Positions 34,461-43,376 of a stretch of 55,826 nt of DNA are shown here, piece after piece. This stretch comes from Acidobacteriota bacterium (lineage in GTDB: Bacteria > Acidobacteriota > Blastocatellia > UBA7656), in contig JBBPIG010000014.1 of the NCBI GenBank assembly GCA_038040445.1, positions 1 through 55,826 of the forward strand, read 5' to 3'. The number at the start of each line of letters is the position of its first letter. Within the stretch, counting starts at the first letter, position 1. The notes beneath the pieces were generated by a model. That model was given only the letters and a program-made list of their open reading frames with translations. It was not told where the DNA came from and searched no databases. Both the position numbers and the translations under genes were made by a program.

Positions 34461-34467
34461 CTCCTTT
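34461..34467 (-). promoter_or_regulatory. Ribosome binding site AAAGGAG
   Basis: Six bases before the ATG at 34454. Confidence 0.75.
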
Positions 34468-34632
34468 CAGATTCGGCCATTGCAAAATACCTTCAGCCAA
34501 CCGCGGCAAGCGGGCGCAGTCCCGCCGAGGGTCGAGCTGGCACTAGCCTGAGAACGTCTCATTCTCCGCGATTTCGCAAAGAGTCCTCGCCAACCTATAG
34601 GTTGTACGTGAGCGTTTCTATATCATCGCGGT

Positions 34633-34660
34633 CGTTTCTCAGAGTGATGACTGAGAAACG
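34633..34660. repeat. Perfect 10-base hairpin upstream of the small-gene island
   Basis: CGTTTCTCAG (34633-34642) and CTGAGAAACG (34651-34660) are exact reverse complements around an 8-base loop. It lies about 180 bases upstream of the zinc-ribbon/CFI-box start and about 90 bases downstream of the cupin gene's stop. There is no T-run, so an operator or RNA hairpin is as likely as a terminator. The rest of 34455-34751 shows nothing definite. Confidence 0.6.
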
Positions 34661-34751
34661 TGAGTTATGTTAACAACCGGCGGGCGGCATAATATCTCGG
34701 GGCGATATGAAAAGCAACAGGCGAGATTCAGTTGGAAGAGTAATGTATCAG

Positions 34752-35681
34752 TCAGTTTATTTCGGGGTTGCGACTCACAAGACTATTCGTGCGCCTGGCA
34801 GCGCGGAATGCATAGAATTTGGCGGAGTCAATTAGACGTGATTGACCGTAGGGCCTTGGATTGATTGCTCGCTTACGCAGATAGTTGTTCACTTTGTAAA
34901 CGATCTCTCTGCGCTCAGACTCAAGCGTTCTGAACGTAATGCTGAAAGAGATCGAAACCTCGTCGCCGTTCTTTACCCAGTGAGGCCAGTTCAAAGGGAA
35001 GTGCAGACCATCGCCGGGGCGCAGATCGAACACGAAGGCCTTTTCCTGATATTCATCTTTGAAAGGACTATTGAACGGTGCTCCGCAGAGGTACTTCTCC
35101 AAGGCTTCTTCCGAGACTATCGAGCGGTCGGCAACGTCAAAGAGGCTCGCAGTCTTCGTTCCACGAATCTGAAGGAGGAAGTTATGTTCGGGGTCCGCGT
35201 GAAACGGAGTTACGCTTCCCGGCGAGCTTATGAAGACGAAGCCCTCACGTCTGAACATACCCGGACCGACTCGCTCGCATAATGGTTGAATCTCATCCAA
35301 ACATTGATTCAACAGATCGCGATATGCGGGATCCTGCTCGACAAACCTTATCACCATCCACGAACCACACTGCTCTATCTGCCGAATCGTTTCTTCGATG
35401 GATAACTCTGTTTTCGGGGCTGTATAAAGCTGTTGTCCGGCTGGCACATCTCCGCGGTTGTACCTGATGTTGCCCTCGGGCAGCCTCTTTGAAAGCTCGA
35501 TTAGACTCGGAAGTGTGAGGAGCGGATGATCGACCAGGTGATGAGAGATAGTGAAGGGGCGGCGATCAAAGCGCGCGCGAAAAACGTCCTCATCGAGAGA
35601 CAACAGATTTCGCTCGGATAGACTCGACAACGCAACGCCGGCGCCTGGCGAACCGCTTGCTGAACTCGCTCTTGATTTCAT
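34752..35681 (-). CDS. Cupin-like JmjC-domain protein
   Basis: A 309-residue cupin_8/JmjC-type protein, probably an Fe(II)/2-oxoglutarate dioxygenase. The metal triad is visible as HxD in VTPFHADPEHNFLLQIRG and the distal His in LHFPLNWPHWVKNG. The family includes ribosomal and other protein hydroxylases; the substrate here is unknown. The C-terminal 45 residues (YLRKRAINPRPYGQSRLIDS and onward) form a basic extension. The ATG at 35681 lies one base after the TAG of the upstream acyltransferase gene, so the pair is an operon. The longer frame to 35699 starts with TTG inside the upstream gene. Confidence 0.85.
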   Translation of the reverse strand: MKSRASSASGSPGAGVALSSLSERNLLSLDEDVFRARFDRRPFTISHHLVDHPLLTLPSLIELSKRLPEGNIRYNRGDVPAGQQLYTAPKTELSIEETIRQIEQCGSWMVIRFVEQDPAYRDLLNQCLDEIQPLCERVGPGMFRREGFVFISSPGSVTPFHADPEHNFLLQIRGTKTASLFDVADRSIVSEEALEKYLCGAPFNSPFKDEYQEKAFVFDLRPGDGLHFPLNWPHWVKNGDEVSISFSITFRTLESERREIVYKVNNYLRKRAINPRPYGQSRLIDSAKFYAFRAARRTNSLVSRNPEIN

Positions 35682-35682
35682 T

Positions 35683-36861
35683 CTAGCCTCTAGCTGCAAT
35701 GCCCCTGATCTTCCGATTGAGCGACCTCATCAGAGGCAACGCCGAAATCGCAAGCTCCCCGGTCCTCCTGCCTGTTGGGACCAACACGCTCTCAATGGCC
35801 CTGCGATCGGGCCACAGACGATCAATCATTGGGTGGCCGGGGACGGCGCAGGAGTCCATCCATTCCACGCGCCGTTCGGCGTGAAAGCGGCTGATATTCT
35901 CAAGCTCTAACAGCACTCCCGGCGAGTACTGCGAATAATTCTCGTCGAAGGCGATCTTGAACGCGAACGATCCGGGCGCTGCAATCAGATTGCATTTCAT
36001 TGCCAGGGGCTTGCCGTCCAGCCGAAGCGCCAGCATCATCAGCCGCCCCCTTTCGAAGGCCGCCTTTACGATCGTCAGAAAATAACTTCTGTTCACATCT
36101 TTGCAAGCGAAAGCCCCGCCGTCGTGACCCTTCCAGCCGCCCGCTTCCAACTCGAGAAACTCTTTCGTCCAGCTATCCAGGTTCCCATCGAGTTCGAGCG
36201 AGTTAAATTCGAGATAACCTTGTTCGGAAAGGCGTCGTCTCTTTCGCCTGAGATCCTTTCTGTGCTCGCGGCTCATCGCGGCGCGCAGGTACTGGTCGGC
36301 GTTCTCTTTCGGTCGAAGAAGAGCGCGAGCATGAGCCTCACTCACCAGGCTCGCGGACCCACGCGCGATCAGACACTCGCTCAGAAGTTCATGGAAAGGT
36401 CCCTCGCCGGAGACGAGATTGAAATCCATCAGCGTACATTCGCGCTCGGAGGCGAGCCAATCGAGAAAAGCATCCATGCATTCGCGGGCGAAAGAAGTTC
36501 TGATTAGCGGCGTGCAAAGAGGGCTATAGATATGCCGCCATAAGCTGAGCGCTGCGACTGGAAGCTTCTTGTAGCGCGTCTTTTTCTCAACAGGAAAAAC
36601 GCCGCATAGTAGGGGCTCGCCTTGATCGAGCGCGAAGACGAGGACAACCCTGACGTTCGACCCGGTTGTGAAGGATTTGAGCGCGGGGATCAGCATCCAC
36701 GGCTCGTAGAAAGGGTTTTGCTCCAAGGCGTGGTCCGCAAGATCCTCCCATGCATGAATGTAGTCGTGCAGCTTGTTGAAGTCCTCTACCACGACAACGG
36801 ATGTCCGCCCGGCGAGCGCCGCAGAAGTGTCTTCAGAAAAAATTGGCTTGGGTTGCATCAT
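35683..36861 (-). CDS. GNAT/FemAB-like acyltransferase
   Basis: A 392-residue protein of the same broad family as that at 29703-30902. The segment NPFYEPWMLIPALKSF, then YLRAAMSREHRKDLRRKRRR and LEFNSLELDGNLDSW, and finally FAFKIAFDENYSQYSPGVLL are typical of the double-GNAT acyltransferases of polysaccharide loci. Such enzymes transfer an acyl or aminoacyl group; the acceptor here is unknown. Start: ATG at 36861 (a GTG precedes it and another ATG follows it directly). It is transcribed with the JmjC gene. It is the leftmost gene after an 840-base gap. Confidence 0.8.
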   Translation of the reverse strand: MMQPKPIFSEDTSAALAGRTSVVVVEDFNKLHDYIHAWEDLADHALEQNPFYEPWMLIPALKSFTTGSNVRVVLVFALDQGEPLLCGVFPVEKKTRYKKLPVAALSLWRHIYSPLCTPLIRTSFARECMDAFLDWLASERECTLMDFNLVSGEGPFHELLSECLIARGSASLVSEAHARALLRPKENADQYLRAAMSREHRKDLRRKRRRLSEQGYLEFNSLELDGNLDSWTKEFLELEAGGWKGHDGGAFACKDVNRSYFLTIVKAAFERGRLMMLALRLDGKPLAMKCNLIAAPGSFAFKIAFDENYSQYSPGVLLELENISRFHAERRVEWMDSCAVPGHPMIDRLWPDRRAIESVLVPTGRRTGELAISALPLMRSLNRKIRGIAARG

Positions 36862-36920
36862 CACTCTAGCGCTACCGCCCGCGCGGTCTTCACTTCATGC
36901 CTTAAATAAATGTCAATTAG

Positions 36921-36944
36921 CCCCCCACTTCCTGAAATGGGGGG
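36921..36944. repeat. Hairpin CCCCCCA...TGGGGGG
   Basis: CCCCCCACTT (36921-36930) and AAATGGGGGG (36935-36944) pair. It lies 60 bases before the start of the FemAB-like gene, on its upstream side, so it is not its terminator. The form resembles the hairpin inside repeat C at 16112-16132. Confidence 0.6.
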
Positions 36945-37369
36945 CCTCTCGGGTGCTTAAGACAGGATGGGTGTTCGCCACGCGTCGTGGAGAAAATACC
37001 CAGGCATCGGCGCGGCACGTTACGACAAACCTCCACACCCCAGAGAGCAACACCGAGACTAACCAATACAGGTGACGAGTTCGGGTTGGAACAACGCTTG
37101 CACCCGTTCAGGAACGGATAAGCCTCTACGAGTCGAGCGGCACTCGTGCTGCTCAGCAGGTCAATGCTTACCCGGTGTTATTTGAGCGGTTGGATTGGCA
37201 GCAGCCGGCAGACGACTCAGCTCACCCCGTAGCGGGCGAGTAACTAGCTTCATAGTCTGTCACCGATCCGACCTATCCGCGTCACTGTGTGTTTCGAGAA
37301 ATGGCGCGGTTGTTTCACCGATAAAGGCACACCAGGAGTGATCCTGGGTCGCAAAGCCAAGGCCTTTGC

Positions 37370-37482
37370 GATTTTGGATTTTAGATTTCCTGGGAGCGCA
37401 GGCATCCCTGCCTGCTTCTTCCCGCGCAAACGCCAAGCAGGCAAGGATGCCTGCGCTCCCAGGAAATCTAAAATCCAAAATC
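37370..37482. repeat. Palindromic element A, copy 4, inside a longer inverted repeat
   Basis: The core (37389-37463) has the same arms as copies 2 and 3. It is flanked by GATTTTGGATTTTAGATTTC (37370-37389) and, at the other end, GAAATCTAAAATCCAAAATC (37463-37482), which are exact reverse complements. The whole 113 bases form one long hairpin, a composite of two repeat types. Confidence 0.9.
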
Positions 37483-37701
37483 TCTGAAGGATGACTGGCT
37501 GCCGAAGTGAGATGAAAACCTTCCTTTACGGTCCATCTCACTCCATTACTGGCTAGCCCCCTGCCTGGTTCCCTCTCACGAATGACGGCTTCGACTCCGA
37601 ACCGCGTGGGACAGCGCGACGGCGACTGGATGGCTGTTGAGACTGCTCGGCCAATGAAGTAGTCCACGCCTTCTCGAACCGGCGAACACTTGGGGTATGA
37701 G

Positions 37702-40700
37702 ATGGCTAATCGAACACACCACTTTTCTCGGCTTGTCTTGCCGCGACGCATCAAAAGCAGCTTCGCCAGGAAACAAAATCTTGTTGCCGTATGGATGATC
37801 GTTGCGGCGCTTCTAGTTCAGCAAAGCGCGATCGCGCGAATCTCTGCAGCGCCGGTTCCGAGCGAACGCTCTTCAGACTCGTTGCTGAAAGGAGCCGGCA
37901 GTGTCTTTGTTGATTCGGACTCTGACACGAGAATAGTGCGTGTGACGGACGAGCGCGACGGGCGGGCGACGCTCACGCCGCGTGTAAACAGCTCGAGCTT
38001 CAATCTGGACTCATCGCGCTTCTTCGTCGATCTCGACGGCAAGCCAACGCTCTACACGTTGGATCCTTCGAATCTCGGTATTCAGAAGCAAGGGCCGCTC
38101 TTCGGCTCGATCGCGCTCCAATCCGATAGCTGTCAATGGTCGGCGACTAACCCAGACACGGTCATAGGGCTGGACTCTACCGATTCGACGCGCATTTACG
38201 GCTACGACACACGCTCGGGAAGCTACACTTTGTTGAAGGACTTCCCGGAGATTCTTTTCAAAGGCGAGGCAGGCCACTTTAGTAAGTCGTGGTCGGACGA
38301 CAACCATTTCTCGTTCGCCCTGCGAGAGCCAGGTTCCGCGTGGCGCTTTGTAATCGTGTGGGAGAGAAGCACCGAAAGCACTTACCTGTTTGACCTCGCT
38401 GACCCTTTAGCCGGAGTACCGAGCTTTAGCACAGCGCACCTCGATCGATCCGGTGAAGCGCTCATAGTCAGCGGCGATATCAGGCGGGTGTGGCGCTACC
38501 GAACACAACAACAGCTCGAGTCGGTGCAGCTCGAGACGACCGGCGATTCTCGGGAGCCCGAGGGCGCGTTCGAGCAGAACGCCGCGTCCGATGTCTTTAC
38601 CACGATAAGCAGTCCGGTGAATCCGTCGCGAGCTGACTTATCGCGCGATGGGCGCTTTTCGATTTTCTCCTCACACACGGATGGCTCGCGCTCGGATGTG
38701 TTCATCGCGGCGGTGCACGCAGCGGCCACTGCTTCGAGCATCAACTGGACGAGTATGGTCAACTGCTCGGCCATCGCCAATTCGCTGCAAAAGACCGGAG
38801 GCATCGACCAGGCAGACGACGCGAGCGCCACATCCGCACAGGCAGTCATGTCGGGCGACGCGAATGTTGAATTTACTGCCGAGCAAAATGACAAGGAAAG
38901 ATGGTGCGGTCTGAATAACAGCAACGCGATTCATCAGTCGGCGGGCGATATCGATTTCGCGATCAAGCTGGCGAACAACGGGAAGGCCTTCGTCGTCGAG
39001 AACGGCGTCGTCAAGGCAAAGACAAAGTACAAACCGGGCAACGTCTTCCGAGTCGCCGTCGAGTCGGGCGCGGTGAACTACTACAAGAACGGTTCGGTCT
39101 TTTATACCAGCACCGCCTCGCCTGTCTATCCATTGCTGGTCAACGCCTCGCTTGTCGACGCGATGGCTGCGGTCAACAACGCGATGATATTCATCACAAC
39201 TATCGGCACAGTTGTGTCGATAAGTCCGGCCACGGCGAACGCAACCGCAGGCGCCACTTCGCAGTTTACCGCAATAGTAACTGGCAGCATCGACACCCTC
39301 ACATGGTCAGCGACCGCCGGCTCGGTTACCGGCACCGGCTTGTACACTGCGCCGGCCGCCCCGGGGACCTACATCGTCAAAGCAGCCTGCTCGTCGAATC
39401 CCGGCATCGGCGCTTCGGCGACGGTGTCCGTCACGACTACCGCCGACACGACAGCGCCGGTTATCAGCTCAGTCAGCGCTTCAAGCGTCACCGCCAGCGG
39501 AGCCACCATCTCATGGAACACTGATGAGCCGAGCGATACCCAGGTCGAGTACGGCACAGACGACTGGTTCGGCGCGCTCTCGACTCAGAATCCCGCGATG
39601 GTGACCGGCCATAGCGTCGCTTTCGGCGGCCTCAACCCGGGCGCCTTGTATCACTATCGAGTGATGTCCAAAGATGCAGCGGGGAACCTTGCCGTATCAA
39701 GCGATTTCACGTTCACGACGCTCAGCGGCGCCGATACGACGCCTCCAGTAATCAGCGGGGTTGCGGCATCGGGCATTACAACCAACAGCGCTACGATCAC
39801 CTGGAGCACCAATGAAGCGAGCGATACCCAGGTGGAGTTCGGGACGACGACCGGATACGGAAAATCGACCGCGGTAAACGCTTCGCTGGGAACCAGTCAC
39901 ACCGCACTGTTGACCGGACTTTCGGCGAACACTTCGTATCATTACCGGGTGAAGTCGAAAGACGCCTCGGGGAACCTTGCCGCGTCGGGCGACTTCACGT
40001 TTGCGACATCCGCGGCTCCACCGCCGCCTCCTCCCTCGTCGGGCGTGGTCACCGACCACAACGTTCATCCGGAGCCTCAAGCGCCTGCTCTGCCAAGAGC
40101 CGGCGGCACGTTCATCGACCCAACATTCGGCACTACGATCATGCGCGTAACGGACGAGAATGACGGCACGTCGAACTACAGCTACTATTCGTATTGGCCG
40201 ACATTCAACCTCGACAGCACGCGGTTCTTCATCGCCTGCGACGGAAACCCCAAGCTCTATCGGTTTGACCCGAACAATTTTCAGATCGTCAGCAAAGGCC
40301 CGTTGTTTGATCAACCGCTCCCGGGCGGCGGGTTTATGTCGACGGAAGACGCCGAATGGAGCGGGACCAACCCGAACGTGTTGTATGGATACCACGAGTT
40401 AAAGCTGTGGGCTTTTGATGTTTCGGCGAGGACTTACACGATGGTCAAAGACTTCGCCAGCGAGCTTCCTCCGGGCAACCTGGGCCAGATGAGCAGGAGT
40501 CTGGATGACAATGTGTTTGCCTTCACCAAGAAGGATACGAACTACCATCCGACCGGCTACATCGTCTGGCGCAGAGACCAGAACCGGGTACTGCGCAACG
40601 TCACTCTGGGGAACTTCGATGAAGTAGAGTTGGACAAAACCGGACGCTACCTGGTCGTGAAAGCGGAGTTTGGCGGCGGGGTAGATTTTCAGGTAGTGGA

Positions 40701-42147
40701 TTTCGACACCGCGAATTTACAGGCCCTGACAGATTCAACGCCGGACTATTCGCCTGGTCACAGCGACAACGGGAGGCAGATGGTGGTCGGACACGACAAC
40801 TGGAACAATCAGTACACGGTTAGGACTCTTGCATCGCCGCGTCAGTTCCAGAAGGTCATCACCTTCGGAAACGATTGGTCTCAGTCGAATCACTTGTCCA
40901 TGCTTGCGGACAACGAAGGCTGGTGTGTGATAAGCAACTTCACCAGTGGAACCGGTCCGCTCGGTCCGTTCCGTCAGGAGATATTTCAGGCTTCTACCGA
41001 CGGCAGCCAGAACGTGAGGAGACTGGCTCACCACCGCTCAGTGTATAGGGACTACTGGGACACGCCCCGAGCCAACATAAGCCGGGATGGCAGGTTCGTA
41101 GCGTTCACGAGCAACTGGGGAAGCGCCGTCAGACGAGACGTGTTCATCATAAGAGTTCCACAAGGGTCGGGTTCGGGTCCGGGCGACACGACGCCGCCGG
41201 TCATTTCCGGTGTGGGCGCGTCATCGCTCACGTCGTCGAGCGCCGTGATCAGTTGGAACACCAACGAGGGAAGTGACACTCAAGTGCAGTACGGAACGAC
41301 CGCCTCATATGGCAGCGGGACGTCTCTCAGCACCGCAATGGTAACAAGTCACAGCGCAACGGTCGCGGGGCTTTCGGCCAACACCCTGTACCATTACCGG
41401 GCGCGCTCGAAAGACGCAGCCGGGAACCTGGCAGTGTCTGGCGACTTCAGCTTCACGACGCCGGCAAGCGGAGTAGGCAGCGGAGGTTTCACACAGAGCG
41501 TTGCGTGGAGCAATGTGGTCAACTGCACGGTGTCGGGGAGCTCTCTGCTGAAGACTGCGGGCCTTGATGACGAAGATGACGCCGGAGCTGTTTCACAACA
41601 ACAGATCCTGTCGGGAGACGGCTACTTTGAATTCACAGCCGGATCGACAGGTCAAATCCGGTTCTGCGGGCTCACTCACACCGTGTTGGATACGCAGTAT
41701 CCGGCGATAGACTTCGCGATCAAGCTGACGGACTTTGGTGTGGCCGAGGTGCGTGAGAACAATGTCTATCAGAGTGAAACGACGTACACCGGCTCTGATG
41801 TCTTCCGCATGGCTATCGTGGGCGGCGTCGTGAAGTACTCCAAGAACGGCACGGTCTTCTACTCGAGCAGCAAAGCGCCCACGTACCCGCTCCGGGTGGA
41901 TGCGGTGATCCTGGATCTGGGCGGCACGGTCAACAGCGCAGTGATCAGCGCGGCAACGGCAGGTTCCCTGGCCGTCACCTCGAGGAAGGACAGAAGTGGC
42001 GACGTGGCGAAAGGGTTCGTCGCGGCAAAGGATTTGTGGGTGGATATCACCCGCGAGTGGAACCTGGGAGTAAGACTCGCACCTCGCTTCGCCGGGGTCT
42101 CTCACCTGGCTAAAATCCAATTCACCGCCGAGGGGAGTCCTGTCTAA
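37702..42147 (+). CDS. Large secreted modular protein: two beta-propeller regions, three FN3 domains, two SPRY-like domains
   Basis: A 1481-residue exported protein. A membrane or signal segment (LVAVWMIVAALLVQQSAIA) lies near residue 27-45. Order: propeller-like region I (about 60-330), SPRY/concanavalin-like domain I from SINWTSMVNCSAIANSL (about 345-500), an Ig-like segment (SISPATANATAGATSQFTA), FN3 domains 1 and 2 (about 590-770), a proline linker, propeller-like region II (about 780-1155), FN3 domain 3 (1160-1255), and SPRY-like domain II (1263-1417). FN3 domains share SDTQVEYGT and YHYRVxSKDAAGN. Function unknown; adhesion or polymer binding is likely. The start is ATG 37702. Propeller region II is closely matched by the protein at 43377-44615. 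The last 50 residues are basic and may be a frame-extended tail. The stop overlaps the convergent gene by four bases. Confidence 0.8.
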   Translation: MANRTHHFSRLVLPRRIKSSFARKQNLVAVWMIVAALLVQQSAIARISAAPVPSERSSDSLLKGAGSVFVDSDSDTRIVRVTDERDGRATLTPRVNSSSFNLDSSRFFVDLDGKPTLYTLDPSNLGIQKQGPLFGSIALQSDSCQWSATNPDTVIGLDSTDSTRIYGYDTRSGSYTLLKDFPEILFKGEAGHFSKSWSDDNHFSFALREPGSAWRFVIVWERSTESTYLFDLADPLAGVPSFSTAHLDRSGEALIVSGDIRRVWRYRTQQQLESVQLETTGDSREPEGAFEQNAASDVFTTISSPVNPSRADLSRDGRFSIFSSHTDGSRSDVFIAAVHAAATASSINWTSMVNCSAIANSLQKTGGIDQADDASATSAQAVMSGDANVEFTAEQNDKERWCGLNNSNAIHQSAGDIDFAIKLANNGKAFVVENGVVKAKTKYKPGNVFRVAVESGAVNYYKNGSVFYTSTASPVYPLLVNASLVDAMAAVNNAMIFITTIGTVVSISPATANATAGATSQFTAIVTGSIDTLTWSATAGSVTGTGLYTAPAAPGTYIVKAACSSNPGIGASATVSVTTTADTTAPVISSVSASSVTASGATISWNTDEPSDTQVEYGTDDWFGALSTQNPAMVTGHSVAFGGLNPGALYHYRVMSKDAAGNLAVSSDFTFTTLSGADTTPPVISGVAASGITTNSATITWSTNEASDTQVEFGTTTGYGKSTAVNASLGTSHTALLTGLSANTSYHYRVKSKDASGNLAASGDFTFATSAAPPPPPPSSGVVTDHNVHPEPQAPALPRAGGTFIDPTFGTTIMRVTDENDGTSNYSYYSYWPTFNLDSTRFFIACDGNPKLYRFDPNNFQIVSKGPLFDQPLPGGGFMSTEDAEWSGTNPNVLYGYHELKLWAFDVSARTYTMVKDFASELPPGNLGQMSRSLDDNVFAFTKKDTNYHPTGYIVWRRDQNRVLRNVTLGNFDEVELDKTGRYLVVKAEFGGGVDFQVVDFDTANLQALTDSTPDYSPGHSDNGRQMVVGHDNWNNQYTVRTLASPRQFQKVITFGNDWSQSNHLSMLADNEGWCVISNFTSGTGPLGPFRQEIFQASTDGSQNVRRLAHHRSVYRDYWDTPRANISRDGRFVAFTSNWGSAVRRDVFIIRVPQGSGSGPGDTTPPVISGVGASSLTSSSAVISWNTNEGSDTQVQYGTTASYGSGTSLSTAMVTSHSATVAGLSANTLYHYRARSKDAAGNLAVSGDFSFTTPASGVGSGGFTQSVAWSNVVNCTVSGSSLLKTAGLDDEDDAGAVSQQQILSGDGYFEFTAGSTGQIRFCGLTHTVLDTQYPAIDFAIKLTDFGVAEVRENNVYQSETTYTGSDVFRMAIVGGVVKYSKNGTVFYSSSKAPTYPLRVDAVILDLGGTVNSAVISAATAGSLAVTSRKDRSGDVAKGFVAAKDLWVDITREWNLGVRLAPRFAGVSHLAKIQFTAEGSPV

Positions 42148-43169
42148 GGCGTATAAGTGTGCCCTGGAGAAACGGCGCCCGAAGAGTTTCTAACCTGCAG
42201 CGTGTCGCCCGGCTGGACCCATCTGCTGAGTTTCTTACCGATCAATTTGGTAGTGGGGGTTTCGACATCGTAGAGGGTTTTTTGCTCTTCGCCATTCAGT
42301 AGAATGACCGAGCCGCCATCGAAGTTGATGCCGTATACGAACATCTTCTTATCACTCTTGCGGAAAGTGCCGGTTATCTGCGGCTGGGAGCCCGCGCCGT
42401 CTTGAAACACCGTGAACGTTTGTCCTTGAACTGAAATCGTCCCCGTCCGTGAGTCCGTGTTTTGATTCATTGCGACCGAGTAATTGGTTCTTCCACTCTC
42501 GCTGCCGGACCCGCCCGACGTGATTGTCACCCATCCCACGTTACTGGCGGCGCTCCAACTGCAACTGCTAGCCGCGCCAACATTGACACTGCCGCTGCCG
42601 CCGCCAGAACCAAACGACTGGCTTGCGGGAGAGAGCGAGTAGTTGCAGCTCTGCGTCTGGCGAACCGTGCAGAGCAAATCGTTGTAGTCTCTGTCGCCAC
42701 CGCCCAGTTGATCTTCAAAGCCAATGTTCGCCCGCTTAACGCTGAAGCAGGTGACCTCGGCGTGGGCGATACCGTCAGCGTTTCCCGAGCCGGAGCCCAT
42801 CACAAAAGTTCTCTGGGTCTCCCTCACGAAAACGCTGAAGACCAGTTCGGCGCCCGCTGGAAAGCTTCCGAGCTTGACGATCAAACCGCTGTCGCGGTTT
42901 GTGCCGATGAAACGCGAGGGACCGGGTGAGATGAGACTAAGCTCGAGAGTGAACCCAGCGTCCTGCGGGAGGATTTCTACTTCAGCGTCGCCGCCGTTCG
43001 AGAAGAGCCGCCCGCCAACTCCAGACTGGCACTCTGCGGCCTGCGGCAGGGCGCCGAAAGCGCGAGCCGGCTGTGGGGCAGAAATCATCAGACTGAGCAA
43101 TGACAACACCATGCCAAGTACCAGGAATTGTCGAATGTAGCTTGTGCTATTGGAAGTGATCATATGCAT
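42144..43169 (-). CDS. Secreted protein with DUF4114-like and BACON-like regions
   Basis: A 341-residue exported protein. The signal peptide includes FLVLGMVLSLLSLMISA with a likely cleavage after ARA (about 37). Residues about 50-170 end in IGFEDQLGGGDRDYNDLLCT, the DUF4114 signature (calcium-binding-like acidic motif). Residues about 173-260 (NYSLSPASQSFGSGGGSGSV and WVTITSGGSGSESGRTNYSV) match the BACON/viral-BACON pattern, linked to carbohydrate or mucin binding. The C-terminal 80 residues look like an IPT-like sandwich (FVYGINFDGGSVILLNGEEQ). It is convergent with the large modular gene and divergent from the gene at 43377, so it has its own promoter in 43170-43376. Confidence 0.82.
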   Translation of the reverse strand: MHMITSNSTSYIRQFLVLGMVLSLLSLMISAPQPARAFGALPQAAECQSGVGGRLFSNGGDAEVEILPQDAGFTLELSLISPGPSRFIGTNRDSGLIVKLGSFPAGAELVFSVFVRETQRTFVMGSGSGNADGIAHAEVTCFSVKRANIGFEDQLGGGDRDYNDLLCTVRQTQSCNYSLSPASQSFGSGGGSGSVNVGAASSCSWSAASNVGWVTITSGGSGSESGRTNYSVAMNQNTDSRTGTISVQGQTFTVFQDGAGSQPQITGTFRKSDKKMFVYGINFDGGSVILLNGEEQKTLYDVETPTTKLIGKKLSRWVQPGDTLQVRNSSGAVSPGHTYTP

Positions 43170-43376
43170 TAAGGAGCACCTCTCAGAGACCCCTTTCTAC
43201 GGCAGGAAAATTCTCAAAGCGCCTGTTCTTCCAGAAGCGTTGGACCGTCAATGAACGCGTTTCAGGAAACTGTTGCCCGGGGGGTGTGGCTAACGTAGAA
43301 TCGGGCAGGTCCCTACGCATCTTCTCAACCCCGCAACCAAACTGCTTAACGTGCCCCAGACTCGCGATAAAAAGGT
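43170..43376. promoter_or_regulatory. Divergent intergenic region
   Basis: 207 bases between the divergent starts of the DUF4114-like and stand-alone propeller genes. It should hold promoters for both; I could not place elements. A GAGAGGTG ribosome binding-like stretch precedes the minus-strand start and AAAAAGG precedes the plus-strand start. Confidence 0.35.

Larger units (their letters stand above)
36862..37701. other. 840-base gap with hairpin, unassigned frame and palindromic element A
   Basis: It contains the hairpin 36921-36944 and the composite repeat 37370-37482. On the minus strand a frame from about 37754 to 37490 looks protein-like (VIREREPGRGLASNGVRWTV) but is unrecognised and continues into the repeat. 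On the plus strand a 47-codon open stretch ending near 37243 has no start signal. This may be the remains of a decayed gene or mobile element. Promoters for the divergent genes should lie here; none was identified. Confidence 0.5.

Noticed and set aside
36921-36944. Rho-independent terminator
   Set aside because: The hairpin is strong but has no T-run on either strand and lies upstream, not downstream, of the nearest gene.
37093-37243. Plus-strand stretch of about 47 open codons (RISLYESSGTRAAQQVNAYP)
   Set aside because: It has no start codon or ribosome binding site and no recognised family; kept only as a note in the gap description.
39697-40395. 232-codon minus-strand frame inside the large modular gene
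   Set aside because: Arg/Val-rich shadow; the plus strand shows FN3 and propeller motifs throughout.
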